DNA of 64,000 nt from Ooceraea biroi (GCF_003672135.1 NC_039513.1:9424833-9488832), one strand, 5' to 3'; positions 13,001 through 26,312 are shown, counted from the stretch's first letter. The notes: generated by a model from the letters alone, not told the origin. A program made the numbers and translations.

Positions 13001-16000
13001 TGCCAACGTCACTAAAGATAGGATACGAGAATCGTTACACTCTTCGCGAGCGAGCACATCGTGTTATACGACGCCATTTCGACGGAACGGAATGGTGCAT
13101 GATTTAATGTTCCCTTTATACGAGACGCGATTCGACATTCGGTCGCGAACTTTAAGGCATGGCGGGATGACGTATTGTGCGAATGTCTGCACGTGCAACG
13201 AAAATACTTTGAAAGCGGCGAGCCGAGATGTTGATGCGGAAACGTGATTTACGAGACGAAGGTGATTTATCGTTTTTCCCTTTAAGATTGCATAATATCG
13301 TATCAGCCAATTGGTAGATGGAAATACACATGCAACGATTGCGCCGGTTCTCGATTTCACAAAATGAAGTGAAGTGTACTGTAAATCTCGTGATTATCCT
13401 TCCCGAAGAAGGATACGTCGAGCGAAACTGTGAAAGACACTCGATTGTGTGTCCCAGGATGAGTACAATATACAACGTATCGTGACCATTTGTTTTCAGT
13501 GCTCCACTTTAAAGGGAACGTACATGAAGCATACCTGCACTAGTGCGTAACTGATAGAACTGTGTTAAGAATTAGAATAGTGCGTGACTAACATCGTGGT
13601 TTGATTAATGTTATGTGCATAATAAATAATCGACTGGCCGAGGCAACCGTAGAAACGTGATCGCGTCGATGATTGCGTCCCGTTAATTATTTTTGAGTAA
13701 TCAAACTGCATTAACGTCCACCGGGAAAAAATGGTTTCAGGTATACTGGAAGAGAGTAATCTTTTCGCTCTGAAGCTATGAAATGCCATTATAAATTCAC
13801 CCTCGATTTAACTCTCACGATTTTACGCTACCCTGCGTTATTGCATTACGCTACCGTGTCTCGCGCGATTCACGCTTTCTTCTATCCACTCCGCAGCGAT
13901 CCGCGCGACAATGCATCCGCCTAACGATGCATCGATTTCCGATTAGTTTTCGAGAGGAACGTGCCGGAGTATACTCGGGATTCTCTCCCGGTAGTGTCGC
14001 AATTTATAAAGTTTACGAACGTCTTGCTCCTCGAATTGAATTCTGTTTGTCACGTGTTTTATCCGGTACGTATCCCTAGCTATCGGATACGTTCGCCATC
14101 TCGCAAAACGTCATTTATCGCGCACGCGGCGCTTTCCCGCGTCACGGAAAAAGATTTCGCAGATTCAATCTCGATTCGCCGACAGCTCTCTCTCTCTCCT
14201 CTCCTTTTTTTCAACCCTTCTCTCTCTCTCTATCTTTCTTCTTATCTCTCTTTTTCTCTTTCTCTTTCTCTCTCGGTTCCAATGGGGCCTCCTTATTGTT
14301 CATGCGGAAGGAAACGCATTCGCGTTCGCAGAACCTACGCGCTCGTAACAGCACCGCGATCATAGTTTTGCGGAGTGGAAATGCATTAGGTAGATGGAAC
14401 GCATAATTGGAGTTGCGCGCATGCACATGCATCCACCTGCCATATTTGCCTCTCTCTCTCTATCTGTTTTTCTCTTTCTCTCTCTTTTTTCGTTTCTGTT
14501 CCTTCCGTTCTATTTCTCCGTCTCTGTCCTCCTTTGCCGTTAACCCGTTTACCTTAACGTTAAAAGCGCCCTATATTCCGCAACTCGCTGCTCGACTCGC
14601 TCGTTGGTACTTCGCGTACGTTTTTGCACGCGCGCGACCGCATCATGGAAACGTCGTCGGCTGCACAGCTCTCGACTTTTCCACCTTTTCGCGGTCGAAC
14701 GGTGTTATGATCGATCCCGGACTCTCCGCCTTCATGAATAGAGATCGCGGCAGGCTCCACCCGGTGCGTTAAAAAAAAAGAGAAAACCGCGCGCGAGTAC
14801 CGGGCATCGATCGGCAGCTTCTAATCGCGCTGATAAACCGCCGATTATCAATCGCCCGCCGCGCGTTCCTCTCTCGGCATTGCGGTAATTACCTGTCGGA
14901 CTTCATTACCGGTCCGCTTCAATCCGAGCCGATCGACAGCACTTCCCCGTGGGGAAGTACTGTCTGCTCGGCCGAGGAGGGCTTACCTGCTACAGAATCG
15001 ATGCGCGTGTACGTATGTGGAAAGTGCGTGCGTGTGTACGTATGTGCGTGTGTATGTATGCGCGTATACGTACGTATGTACGTGCAAGATGTGCAAGCGC
15101 AAACGGAACAAAGCCACGTTAAGCTGGTTGCGATTGGTGTGTTGCAGACACGAGGTGCCAGTCACCTCGGAGCCGATCACGGTGATACACATGGACGAGG
15201 ACGTCGTCGTGGTCAACAAGCCCGCCTCCATCCCTGTAAGTGGTGTACTGCCAGAACTGTACTGCCAAAAAATCGTTTATCGTGTTGCCTACCAAGATAC
15301 ATCTACATGTATCACACAGAAAAAAACATGCACGCACATATACCTGCTACCACACATCAGACCAAACACAACACGCTCCCTTGCACGAACGAGACCCATC
15401 AGAGGCCCCGAGAGAGCCTCCACGCAATAAAATCGCTTGATATACAAAACCCACTCGTTTATTACCCTCGTAATTTCCCGGAAAGTATCTTTATGTTTAA
15501 TTGCTCATACTAAAAATTATCCCACGCTCCAAACATTATCTCCCTAAAATTAGCGCTGTCCCCATTAAATCTCAAAACTGTTCTTTTGAACCATGCTGAT
15601 TAGGTTCCGTCGCTTTGCTCAAAAATGGATCTCAAATAGAATTTTACTAAATAGAATTTTTTATCGCGTCAACAATCGGAGCAGCAAAATCGAGACCTCA
15701 GATTTCGATGGCGTTTTTTTTCAACGCGCAAAAGATGACCTAATTACGGCTAATGTGTCACATGTGTTTTTAGATGGCGATCGAAAGAAGCTTGGCACGG
15801 TTAATAAATGCACGTCAAGAATTCCGTCCTTTTAAAATGCAACGTATTTCAGCGCTCGTCGACATAATTCGGTTTTTTCATTCTCGATACCTCTGGATTT
15901 GGAACAGTCGTGCCAGTGAGAAAGGAAGGGGGGAAAAAATTCGGGACACACTCACATAAACGAAAGTGCGATTCACGATGTCCAACGGCGACTGCACGCG

Positions 16001-19000
16001 CGAGTAAACCTTACTACTAAAATGTTAATCGCGCGTATTACACTGCTCGCAAATCACGGATAATTTACTCCGCGCTATTATTATTGCCGGCTGCGATAAT
16101 GTCAGCCTCCGCAAACGTCATAAAAAGAGGATAAAAGTACCTTTCAGCGGTGGTAATGTAATCTCGCGAGTCCGACACATTAAACTGTGTATCAATGATT
16201 TCATAAGCACTTGAAATGTTTTCCACGAAAAAATTTCAAAGCACTTTTTTCCACGTTCTATTTCTGAGCACTGATTTTGGCACTGTTTAGATCGTGATGA
16301 CCGTAATGATAATGCGCGACACGTACATTGAAAAGATGGAATATAAATCTGGAAAAAGGAGGAACGATGGAGGTCGCGATAGATTTTCCCATTTTGTGCC
16401 TTTTCTTCACGTCTCCTTTTATATATCTCTTTTACTCTCGAGACCGTTGGTTATACCGCTGCAGCGATTGCGAGCTTTATTCCTCTGTAAGGGCACACCG
16501 TGAGGCTTCACTTGGCGGTAAATACAGCAATATATATATATATATCGGTGTGTGTAAATGTAGCGTATATCGCCTGGCGAATTCAACCGGCTACTTTCCT
16601 CTCAAATGCCATCGCGTGCACGGCGCGTCGGCGGCTGCACCCCCTGGAGGGACTCGTTAACAAGAATTTGCGCAACAAAACACCGGGCATTAATGCAAAA
16701 ATAATCCGATGCACAAGCATCCGACGGGGGGGACGGGGCACAAGCGCGATTTAATGGTCGCTTTCGTGTCGCCTTCTCCAGTACTTTTTTTTCTATCGTA
16801 CTCTGCTGCGGAATAAGAGGCTCATCGGGAGATCCCGGGTTTCGAACTCGACGATTGGCCGAATTAATTTTCGCGTGCGGACATCGTTAAAACGTTGCGC
16901 AATCGTTGAACACCGCACGAGTTCGACGCCGCTTTCGTTTCTTCATCGCTTCGCTATTCCCCGCGGATCGCTTCCGGCTGAATTAAACGAAATCAAATTA
17001 CTTTACCTTCCGCGTCACGTAGATCCTCTAAAGTACCCGAGTAACAATTGAGGTATTTCAATTTTGCGAAATTATAATGATGCAGCTGTCACGAAGACAT
17101 TAGCGGATGGGCGACAGATAAACTCTGACGACGTTATAGCTTCGGTAAACCGGAGAACGCGAAAGCAAGACGAATAATTGACTGGCAATTGTGCTGATCA
17201 GTGTCAGAGATCTAAGGCTTTTATCCGCTCGCTCGAAATTGTCGGGCTTTATCTCGCGATGGGAAAACGTGAAAGGTGTAAAACCCCTCGCGGCATCGAA
17301 AAGTGCTTTCAATCGCCGGATTGTAGCGGTTCGCCGAGCGCGGCGAGCCGATAGAGTCGCTCCGCATTATTGTACATACGTGAACCGCGCCGCTGATATT
17401 CACTGATAGATCGTACGGACTTATCGTGCCAGGAAGGGTCCGATACGATCCGCCAAATGCCGGCTGTTCGTTGTACCTACAAATCCGCGTATTGTCGGCC
17501 GGAAAAACGCGCCATTCCCACGCTGCGCCGATTTGAAACGATGAATCGACCCTCCTTTGTAGGCGCGATCGCGCTTTTTGTCCCGAATTTGCCAGGAAAA
17601 GTGGGTCAATTGTTCTCGTGTGTATGCTGATGTTCACGCGCGCGCGTCATGTGCGCACGCACGTGTGTATGCGTGCGTGTATATCCACATGCATCTCTAA
17701 TTTACATTGGCCGCATGCCGGTAGGCGCTTCGTCGAGTGGCGCGCACTTCGTAAATTTATCGCCTACATTCCGCTTCCTGAGGATATTCTGGTCACTCGG
17801 CGGAAAGTCCGTCGCGAAAATGCGGAAAATGTGGTCCTAGACACTAGCAGGAACTCGGAACGAAACTACTGCACAGCACTCCCCGGATCTCTCGCCCTGC
17901 CTTTTTCCAATATATCGCGGCTTTGGAGAACGTTCTTTCCAAGCGCCGGGAGCTTCAAGCGAGATTTTAAGCGAGCAGAAGTGGCGAATAGCAAAGTGAA
18001 ACGACCGTTTGTGATCCGCAGGTGCATCCATGCGGCCGTTACCGGCACAACACCGTGGTCTTCATTCTGGCGAAGGAGTACAACCTGAAGAACCTCAGGA
18101 CCATTCACAGGCTGGACCGACTGACCAGCGGCATACTGCTGTTCGGCAGAACGCCGAAAAAGGCGAGGCAGATGGAGCACCAAATAAGAAATCGACAGGT
18201 CAGTTAGACGCGAGCGCTCGACATGCGAGAAAAACAGCGGGCGCAGCTGGCGTCGCTCGTCGCGCTCACGACGAGACGCGAAATTGGCCAACGACGACGA
18301 CGTAATGCGTATGTGTCTATGAAGTCCGCGTCCGTGTGTTGTTTCAGGTCCACAAGCAATATGTCTGCCGGGTGGAGGGTGAGTTCCCCGAGGAGGAAGT
18401 GATTTGTTCGGAGCCGATCGAGGTGGTCTCCTACAAGATCGGCGTCTGCAAGGTCTCCGAGAAAGGCAAGGATTGCGTAACTCGCTTCAAGCGTCTCAGT
18501 TACAACGGCAAATCATCGGTGGTGCTGTGCAAGCCGCAAACCGGGCGCATGCACCAGATACGCGTCCATCTGCAGTATCTCGGCTACCCGGTGGTGAACG
18601 ACCCGCTGTACAATCATGTGGTCTTCGGCCCGCATAAAGGTAAGGGCGGCAATATTGGCAAGACCGACGAAGAGCTCGTCCGGGACCTCATCAGCATTCA
18701 CAACGCGGAGAACTGGCTCGGCATGGACGGCGATTCCGACATGAGCTTATTCAAGCCGAAGTTGGAGCTGGAAGAGCGCATGCTAGCCTCCGGCAATGAC
18801 AAGGACGGCTCCTCGCCGTCTTCCACCCCGGGTTTAGTCGAGGACGAGCAGCAGCAGCAGCAGCAGCAGAAATCGCTGAAAGTCACCGTGGGAACGCAAA
18901 CGGGCTCGGAACCGCCGGACTCCACCTTCGCCAATGACAAAGTCACCGTCGATCCGCACTGCTACGAGTGTAAAGTCAAATACAGGGACCCGAAGCCATC

Positions 19001-19112
19001 GGACCTGGTGATGTACCTGCACGCGTGGCGTTACTGCGGCCCAGGATGGGAGTACGAGACGCCGCTACCAGCGTGGGCGGCGAGCGATTGGACCGGCGGC
19101 GACGATCGATAG
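1049..19112 (+). CDS. RPUSD2: RluA-family RNA pseudouridine synthase, RPUSD2-like (5' end missing)
   Basis: It isomerises uridine to pseudouridine in RNA. Four exons are visible: 1049-1271, 15148-15235, 18022-18198 and 18348-19112 (TAG stop). All junctions are GT/AG and the frame is continuous across them. The first exon carries the block GLRKVYPYYFTFTTFTKGRW followed by an S4-like segment. The second carries HMDEDVVVVNKPASIPV. The third carries the catalytic motif HRLDRLTSG, whose Asp is the nucleophile in this family. The last exon ends with a conserved cysteine-containing tail (CYECKVKYRDPKPSDLVMYL, then a WRYCGPGW stretch). A seven-glutamine run with CAG codons lies near 18849-18869 in a low-complexity acidic/serine linker. 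The N-terminal exon(s) lie left of position 1. The assignment to RPUSD2/RluA-2 rather than another RluA paralogue rests on the YFTFTTFTKGRW block and the C-terminal tail. Confidence 0.93.
4411..4439 (+). repeat. Left terminal inverted repeat of the mariner
   Basis: Begins TTAGGAGTGTGATTTAGTTT. It matches the reverse complement of 5622-5650 at 28 of 29 positions. Confidence 0.93.
4582..5572 (+). pseudogene. Mariner transposase remnant with several frameshifts
   Basis: The first 126 codons (4582-4962) are open and encode the N-terminal helix-turn-helix DNA-binding region, including WFRRFKSGHTDVKDKERSGQ and a second HTH up to GKWVRHEL. The frame is then lost by an apparent small deletion. It resumes with the catalytic-domain block TGDEKWIYFDNPKRRKSWVD (first Asp), breaks again near 5160, resumes with LLRDNARPHVA (second Asp), and shifts again near 5365 into PDIAPCDYYLF (third Asp). 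The spacing is as expected for a mariner DD34D transposase. An in-frame stop also interrupts the C-terminus near 5480. A normal mariner transposase is about 345 residues, so the length is nearly complete but the gene is inactive. Confidence 0.92.
5622..5650 (-). repeat. Right terminal inverted repeat of the mariner
   Basis: Read on the minus strand it begins TTAGGGGTGTGATTTAGTTT. It is followed by the TA duplication at 5651-5652. Confidence 0.93.
15236..18021 (+). other. Second visible intron of the pseudouridine synthase gene
   Basis: Runs from donor GTAAGT at 15236 to the acceptor CCGCAG ending at 18021. An AT-rich stretch covers about 15480-16560 and includes a short (TA)n run near 16531-16545. 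No coding feature recognised. Confidence 0.8.
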
Positions 19113-19739
19113 TTTGGACGACGAGATCGAGGGTGATCCACGCGGATTCCTCGGCGGCGAGTCGCCGCCGCCATCACCATCGAGCCTCGAACCCCCTTTT
19201 GATATCCTTACCCCGTGCCTTCCATCCGCCAACGAGCGATCTTGACCATCGTACACACATATATATATATATATACGAGTACACGTACACAGATACAGAT
19301 TCTACGTACGTACACGTAGTAAATGCAGACACGCACACATGTACACAGACACCACAAAGGAACGTACATACCCCTATAATTCGACCGTCGGACTTCTCGG
19401 GGCTGCGATCCGAGAGAAATGGGATTGCCGGAACAATCCCGCCGCTCGATTTGCATTTCTGCGACTTGCCGTCGATGTATAAGTGATGACGAGTGACTTG
19501 GCGTTTATCGCGATAATTCGAGGAACGGAAACAATTCTGACGGTCCAGCGGCTACGCGCAGAAATGCATGTTCGCTCGCGTTTCGTCATATATTCTGGCA
19601 GAGCCGCGCGGCGGAGTAAATCCCTCGCGCGGGCGAACGATCCGAGACGATGTTATTACGAGAATTAATCATAGCGACAAAAGACAACGTTGTTACCGTA
19701 TCTGTTACCCTGATACTGTCCTGATTTCGGGAGCCAAAT

Positions 19740-19745
19740 AATAAA
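19740..19745 (+). terminator. Candidate poly(A) signal of the pseudouridine synthase gene
   Basis: AATAAA lies about 630 nt after the stop codon and is followed by a T/GT-rich stretch (about 19755-19775) suitable as a downstream element. Confidence 0.45.
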
Positions 19746-22354
19746 TCAGATCGTCATTATCGTTATTTTTGTCTTGTGCAGCTTACGCAACGTGTTTCCA
19801 GGTTTCTGAATATTCATATTTTTCCTCCACGACTTCTTGAGATCCCTCAGTACAGTTACGTAGCGCCGAATCACGCCGGCGAGTGAGATGTCGTAATAGG
19901 ACGTAATGATTGTTCCTACAATCGTTTCTCTCTCTATGTAACGGCGCGGCCTGTAAGAAGTATCTGCACGGTCGATCAATCGGTCGATGTGGAACTCGCA
20001 AGTCTTCGCAGGACTTCGTTGTAGCTTCTGGACAATGGTCGATAACAATAGGTAATGTGTGATTATTATTATTACTATTACCGCAATATTTGTTATCGAT
20101 CGAAAAACTTCTTTTAACCACGTCGTGCCACGGTCGTGCGGGCAATTCATGTAAAATGCGGCAGAAGCTTGAAAGAAGATAACATCGTTTGAATTTGTTT
20201 GAATGGAAAATGAAAAAGACAGAAATGACAGAATAATCTCTTATTCAATTCTCGTGCAAACGGCTCGTACGAGCGCAATTGTATAATAAATCTGTGCAAC
20301 TGCGATACGGAAATCCGTATGTAAAAAATCATTTATGCGAACGCTCTGAGCGGACTGAGACAAATGTACGTTCTGCAGAATGGGAGTCTCGGCCGCCTTT
20401 GAGCAGCAGCGGTCAAAAAGTCACTGCCACTGGAGCGAATACCCCTAACACGTGAGAGAAGATTGATGCATCTGTCGGAGGTAGCATGGTATTCCGATGG
20501 ATCGTATCGTTCATCTTGATTTATGACGTACAGAAACGAGGAAAATCGCGATCTCTTTTCTATTTTCTACGGTGGCGGGAGTCACCGACGCGCAACCGTT
20601 ACTCCCCAATCTTACGGGAACAGTTTGATTCACGAGAGATATTGCTCGATCCATTTCTCAAAAATCCGCTTTGTAAAAGTAACGTCTTATCATCGAAGAA
20701 TAAGAGCGATGATTCTAAGTCGAGTGTCCGACGAATTTTTCCTAAGAGTCGAAGACGCGCGCGAGCGATCTCAGGGAGAGATGTTCTTGAGCAAATTCTT
20801 TCGTTGCGAATTTAGAAATTCGCCACGGGACCGGCGCGGCGCGACGCGTCGCGACGAGGCGAATCGGCGATATCGATCATATTTCGGCAGTGGTGTTGCT
20901 TTTGGCATCGGACCATTTCGGCACTGACAGAAAAGTCACAGTTAGATAAGAGGTAAATTTATCCCGCGACGGCGGTGCTTTGACGGCGCTCTGGAACGAG
21001 TTCAATGAAGCCCTGCGATTTCCTTCGTACTATTGCCTAGTGTAATAATAATCGCTAAATATATCGCTGTGAGAAAGAGATTCGGTAAACGTTGCGACAG
21101 ACGAGAGCGGAAGAAGTAAATCGTCGGTATATCGTGTATTAACGCTATTATTAGAGGAACTCTTCCTTGTGGTATCACGATCCTCCGGTCACTCGTAATC
21201 GTCGGTTTCCTATCGCGCCAGGTTCGTCCGGTTGTCAAAGGACACATCGCTCGACCCGCATCGAGCGCACGCAATTCTCGAATCCGCGGACATTGCGCGC
21301 AGGCAATTAGCATCATCTCCCATGTTCACCAATGATGATTACGTTCTCCCCCATTGGGGACAGTACCATTCACACGTGCGCGAGCGCTTTCGCACGGTTT
21401 CGAGAATAGACTCCTTGAAATCGGGACGGGAACGATGGCGGCGACGAGGAGAAGGAGACGGGACCGTATCCTCCGAGAGCACAGGTAGGGGACTGACGTA
21501 GCGAAACTGCGATAGAGACGCGTCTATTTTTATGGCAGATATATAACGGAGAACTGACGCGGTGGCGCGGGTCCAGCGGCAGGGAATCTCCAACAATAAG
21601 CGTGATCTTGCCGGAAGACAGCCAATGATCACGCCAAAGAGCAGGCGACCAGCGAGTCTTCAATCATATCGTGCATAAACGCGTGTACCTTCTCTCGCGG
21701 CGACGGAGCTCGAGATGAGTGGCGCGCGGTCCCCCGCGGGTACAGGGCGTTTCGCGCGGCAAGTACAATCCGGGAGCGAGAGCGTAACGCGAGAGCAACG
21801 TGCTGCTATTATAGCAATTATTTTATTACCAATCGCGTTCTCCTCGCGCGTCTCGAGGGAGCCGCGAAACGCACGCGAAGCGCGTGCGTCTCCGTATCAG
21901 TTTCGCTCGCAAGCTGGCTGGCTGGCTGTGCACGTGCGATCGTCGCACACGACAACGCTTTGACGTTGCGGGCTGTCCCATCTGCTTCCGCTCCGATTGC
22001 GCGGCATGAAACTCGCAACCGTAATTCAATCGCGACTCGAGCGAGCAGGAGACGCAATTGGAGCTTCTCGTCGATTGACGGAAAAACGATCACGTGCTAC
22101 CATGTACCCCCTTGTCTCGTGTGACGTCGAAAAAGCTGCGCGACGCCTGTTCCGCGTCATACGCGATAACATGCGGCGCAGTGCTGAGAGCAAGAGCAGA
22201 CGGACAGAGCAACCGGCAGCAAAACACGCTCCGCGCGCCGTAATGCGGACTTCGGCTTGTATTTTAGCGTCGTCGGGATCGTTGAGTCGTCGTGAGCAGT
22301 GATGGGAAGTGAGTAATCCAGAGACGATTGGCGAGTTACGCAGACACGCAGCAG

Positions 22355-22498
22355 ATGCACGTCGGTTCTCCCGACGAAATAAAGTTTTTGACTTCCGGGA
22401 TACTTCGTTTTTCTAACGGGGCCAACTACTCACGTGCCACGTGTCTGGATGGTTGCCGAGAGGAGGTGATCTTCGACGACAAGTGCTACGACCTATGA
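22355..22498 (+). CDS. Candidate small ORF or terminal exon, 47 codons, cysteine-containing
   Basis: Not recognised. The frame ends with NYSRATCLDGCREEV followed by IFDDKCYDL and a stop, three cysteines in about 20 residues. It is followed by about 900 nt of AT-rich DNA that could be a 3' untranslated region, with an AATAAA near 23440. Several AG dinucleotides just upstream (CGCAGACACGCAGCAG) could act as a splice acceptor, in which case this would be the last exon of a gene whose other exons I cannot see. It could equally be a chance ORF. Confidence 0.22.
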   Translation: MHVGSPDEIKFLTSGILRFSNGANYSRATCLDGCREEVIFDDKCYDL

Positions 22499-24079
22499 TC
22501 GTCGTGCTGCAAGATGTATAATTGTATCAGCGAAGTTTAAATTGAGTTCATATCGCCGCCGAAACGACGATCTTGATTTGCTAAATTCGATGTGCAGTTT
22601 CGAAAATTTGTTATGTTTGTTAAATATACCTTTAGGATAGATTTTTCTTTTAGCTATAAGTAGTATTTACTTATATATAGAGCGAGAGCGTGAGAATTTA
22701 GAAACGACTGCGTTCAGTCTACTGGCGTAGCTATTTAACTCGGTAGACACTTTGAGAATAGACACTTTCCACGGGATCAAGGTAGACCACTGAAAGACGC
22801 AGTTGCGTGTCGAATCCTTAAATGTTAGTGCCTAAAAGTGCGTTCGTCGAACGTGCATTTTCAATGTTAACGAATCTAGATCAAGCACTGGTACTTGGGA
22901 CAGAGCAATCTTGCCATCACTGCCCGCGAGTCGTGAACGCGAGAAGCGAAATAAAGGGGAACGTATTATATGGGTTTGGTAGATAAATGTATGTGTATAT
23001 AAGTATATGTATACACGCGCAGGGAGAGAGGAAAAAGAAAGAGAAAAGGGAGACAACGTAACAACGGACCTATCATAAAAGACAGTGTGTGCGCTTACTA
23101 ACTCAACCGAGATGACTCGCCGGAACGGGCGAGCTACCTCGAGATGTAATGGCTAGCTTAAATCTATTATTTAAGTAACTAACGGTAACCCGAGAAACCG
23201 TGAAAAAGACAGTTCCGATTTTTAGTAGCGCTAAGAGAGAAAGAGCGAACGAACGAGCGAGCGAGCGAAAGAGAGATAGAAAGAGCGAGAGCGAGCAGAC
23301 GCCGGTCTGCGGAACGCGAGCGAGTGCGCTTTTGTATATATTGTATACGCACATTATACCGTGTATCTAAAGCCACGTTATTATCTGTATTGTAGTCGGC
23401 GGAACGTTAGAACTAGCGAATTCTCTTGTATGATGAACGAATAAATGCAAAAATATCGTTCGATAAATCTGCTGGCGAATATTTCCATCCCAATGGTCGC
23501 GGCCAAACCGGCGTTCGTTTTACCGCGTAAGCATAAATATCGCGGATCGCATGCATGATTCACGGAAGGTGGGAGGAAGACGAGGTTCCCGCTTCATTTC
23601 GCCGTGGCATTCGGTAAAAATATCCGACAGTCAATAGCGACACATCGTTTATCTTGACCTGCATAATACACCGGCCGGATCGTTAATGTAACTCGCAGCG
23701 CGGCGTGTTCGGAGCACCTGCAACGGGCGTGGTGTATATAATTTTCACGAGAAACCGCGTGAGAAGGAATTTGCACGCGAGAGAAGCACGGAAGATGGAG
23801 ACGTTAGTTTTACGGCGCCAAATAAATTTCGTTGATATCCAAAGGTAAGTCGAATTTTGTAGATATTTCTTAGAGTTTAGTAGATATTATGTATTTTCGT
23901 AGAGATCTAACTTCGTCTCTCCTCCGTCGTATGTTCTTCTGGAAAGCTTAACGCATCATATATATCTCATGCTACGTGTCATCTCATCTGTTATCCCAAA
24001 AGAGTTATTTGCAATCTACGCACGCGCGTGTATATAAATGTAAAGAAATTTTTGTGTCTAGAAATTTTTTTACATTTTT

Positions 24080-24085
24080 TTTATT
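24080..24085 (-). terminator. Candidate poly(A) signal of NDUFV1
   Basis: AATAAA on the minus strand, about 210 nt after the NDUFV1 stop codon. Confidence 0.4.
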
Positions 24086-24292
24086 AGTTGAACCGCCGGA
24101 ACGATACTCGTCAGTATCGTTAACCCGGGTCCGACATCGTTACACAGAAATCGTGACTATCGCGTGTAGATTCACATATATATATATACACTGAAATAAA
24201 TACAAAATCTTACAGGGATCGCTCTAATTATCTCCTCCTCTCTGTTGTATTCCATCTAATCTTAGATTGCTGCTCCTATCTCGCACGACTCT

Positions 24293-26312
24293 TCAACTGG
24301 ACGCGGCTACCTTCTCTTTCTTCAAGCGCGCCTCGATCTCCGGTCTAAAGTGCCTAATCAGACCTTGCACGGGCCACGCGGCACCGTCCGCCAAGGCGCA
24401 GATTGTATGCAATTCTATTTGCTTCGTAAGCTCCCACAGCATGTCTATCTCGTGCACCTCCGCGTTACCCTCCGCGAATCTGCGAAGGATTATGATGCGA
24501 TAAGGTCGAGAGAGAGGTAAATAATTTTCTGCAAAATAAGTTAACCGTCGTAAACCCCTACCTTTTCAATATCTTGTACATCCAACTGATGCCTTCGCGG
24601 CAGGGCGTGCACTGCCCGCAGGACTCGTGCTTGTAGAAGCTTATCAAACGAGTAATAGCCTTAATTATATCCGTCTGTTTGTTCATCACGATTACTGCGG
24701 CCGTGCCGAACGAGCTTTGCACCCTGACGAGATCATCGAAGTCCAGCAACACGGTGTCGCACACACTGAAAGAGACATTTCGACATCTCGTGATTTTCGG
24801 AACGATGGATCGATCGATCGTGAAGAATCGTTTACCTCTTAGGAATGACGGGAGTCGAGGAACCTCCGGGAATCACGCCCAGTAAATTATCCCACCCCCC
24901 GATCACGCCGCCGGCGTGTATCTCGATCAGCTCCTTCAAGGGGATGGACATTTCCTCCTCGACGGTGCATGGCTTGTTCACGTGGCCGGAAATGTTGTAG
25001 AGCTTGGTTCCGTGGTTACGCGGGCGCCCGAATGAGGCAAACCACGCTCCGCCCCGGCGGCAAATTGTCTGCGCAAACAATATCACTGCGATAAATTAAA
25101 TCCCTCGCGTTGTGTCATCATTTAAATCGCAAAAAAGATCGCCGGATCAGTTTCGGGGATACGTACAGGCGCCACTGCTACCGTCTCGACGTTGGTGACG
25201 GTCGTCGGACACCCGAACACGCCGACGTCAGCCGGGAACGGTGGTTTCAGCCTCGGCTTGCCCTGCTTGCCCTCGATGGACTCGATGAGAGCGGTCTCCT
25301 CGCCGCAGATGTACGCGCCTGCTCCCCGTTGCACGTAAATGTCGAAGTCGTAACCGGAGCCGCAGGCATCCTTGCCGATCAGACCGGCCTGATAAGCCTC
25401 GGCTATGGCGACTTGCATGTTGGACGCCTCGTTGTAAAATTCACCGCGGATGTAGATGTACGCAGCGCAGGCTCCCATGGCTCGACCAGCGATCAAGCAG
25501 CCCTCCACGAGCTTGTGCGGATCGTGACGCAAGATCTCGCGGTCCTTGCACGTGCCCGGCTCACCCTCGTCACCGTTGACTACCAGGTACTTGGGCCTGC
25601 CATCGGACGGTTTGTTCATGAAAGACCACTTCATTCCAGAGGGGAAACCAGCTCCACCGCGCCCTCTTAAACCAGAGATCTTGATCTCGTTGATGATCCA
25701 ATCGGCGCCCTTGTGAAGTATCTCCTTGGTCTTGTACCAGTCGCCACGGCTCATGGCACCCTTCAGTCGCCAGTCATGTCTGCCGTACAGGTTCGTGAAG
25801 ATGCGATCCTGATCAGCCAGAGGTGCACCTCTTTTCTGGAATAGAAAATAAGAAGATAGCACAGGGATGTTACCTTGGATAACAATTTTTATCTGCTCTA
25901 GCAACACTTTCTAGAAAACGTGTAAACTGAAAAGTTTTAAAAAGAAAGGGAGAGGAAAGAAGCAAAGTGCAGGAAGTGTCGCTGAATGAATGAGCTCTCG
26001 GTGTCCAGGTCGAGCCTTACCTTTCCCTCCGGAGCGGCATCGGCAAATGTTCTCTGCTGCTGGTTGCTCAAACTCGATCCGAGGAGACCTTTAAATAGTG
26101 CAAATGTTATTTCATTACATAACCTCGTCGCGTTTAAATATGTCGCGGTAGGCGAGGCGGCGTACTCAAAGATACGCTCGTCCGCCGTTCTCGTCGTCGG
26201 CACTGGTGGCGATTCGCGACGATCCACGCACTCCGGATGACAAGCAGAAGCTGGAAAACTCACCCAATTGTCTCCTCGGGACCTGAAAACAACGCACTAT
26301 AGCGCCTGCCAT
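24293..26312 (-). CDS. NDUFV1: NADH:ubiquinone oxidoreductase 51-kDa flavoprotein subunit (complex I)
   Basis: Mitochondrial matrix arm subunit that binds NADH, FMN and the N3 4Fe-4S cluster and starts electron transfer in complex I. Six minus-strand exons: 26264-26312, 26021-26088, 25167-25835, 24836-25068, 24562-24765 and 24293-24479, all GT/AG, giving 469 residues (human 464). The N-terminus MAGAIVRCFQVPRRQLG is basic and suits a mitochondrial targeting peptide. The FMN loop GRGGAGFPSG is at about residues 97-106, followed by a GDEGEPGTCKDRE segment. ESCGQCTPC at about 387-395 plus Cys435 give the four cluster ligands. The gene appears complete and intact. It is divergent from PREB and convergent with the pseudouridine synthase. 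Exons outside the targeting region are closely conserved with other animal NDUFV1 proteins. Confidence 0.97.

Larger units (their letters stand above)
1272..15147 (+). other. 13.9-kb intron of the pseudouridine synthase gene
   Basis: Donor GTATGC follows 1271 and acceptor TTGCAG ends at 15147. It contains the dead mariner at 4411-5650, a pyrimidine-rich tract at about 14186-14274, and a TG/TACG-rich microsatellite just before the acceptor (about 15005-15085). I see no other gene. The many open frames lack recognisable domains and are typical of CpG-rich, stop-poor DNA. Confidence 0.75.
19113..24292. other. Intergenic DNA between convergent pseudouridine synthase and NDUFV1 genes
   Basis: It begins with the 3' untranslated region of the pseudouridine synthase. 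A (TA)n plus TACG-rich microsatellite is at about 19258-19325. The stretch 22500-23450 is AT-richer and looks like untranslated sequence, including a GAGCGAGCGA-type purine repeat near 23235-23305. One small ORF of unknown status is listed separately. No recognisable protein domain was found in either strand. Confidence 0.6.

Noticed and set aside
19746..20150. 134-codon minus-strand frame with a hydrophobic run
   Set aside because: The hydrophobic stretch comes from a low-complexity ATT/ATA run (about 20058-20090). No other coding evidence.
25110..25670. 186-codon plus-strand frame
   Set aside because: Antisense shadow of the large NDUFV1 exon.
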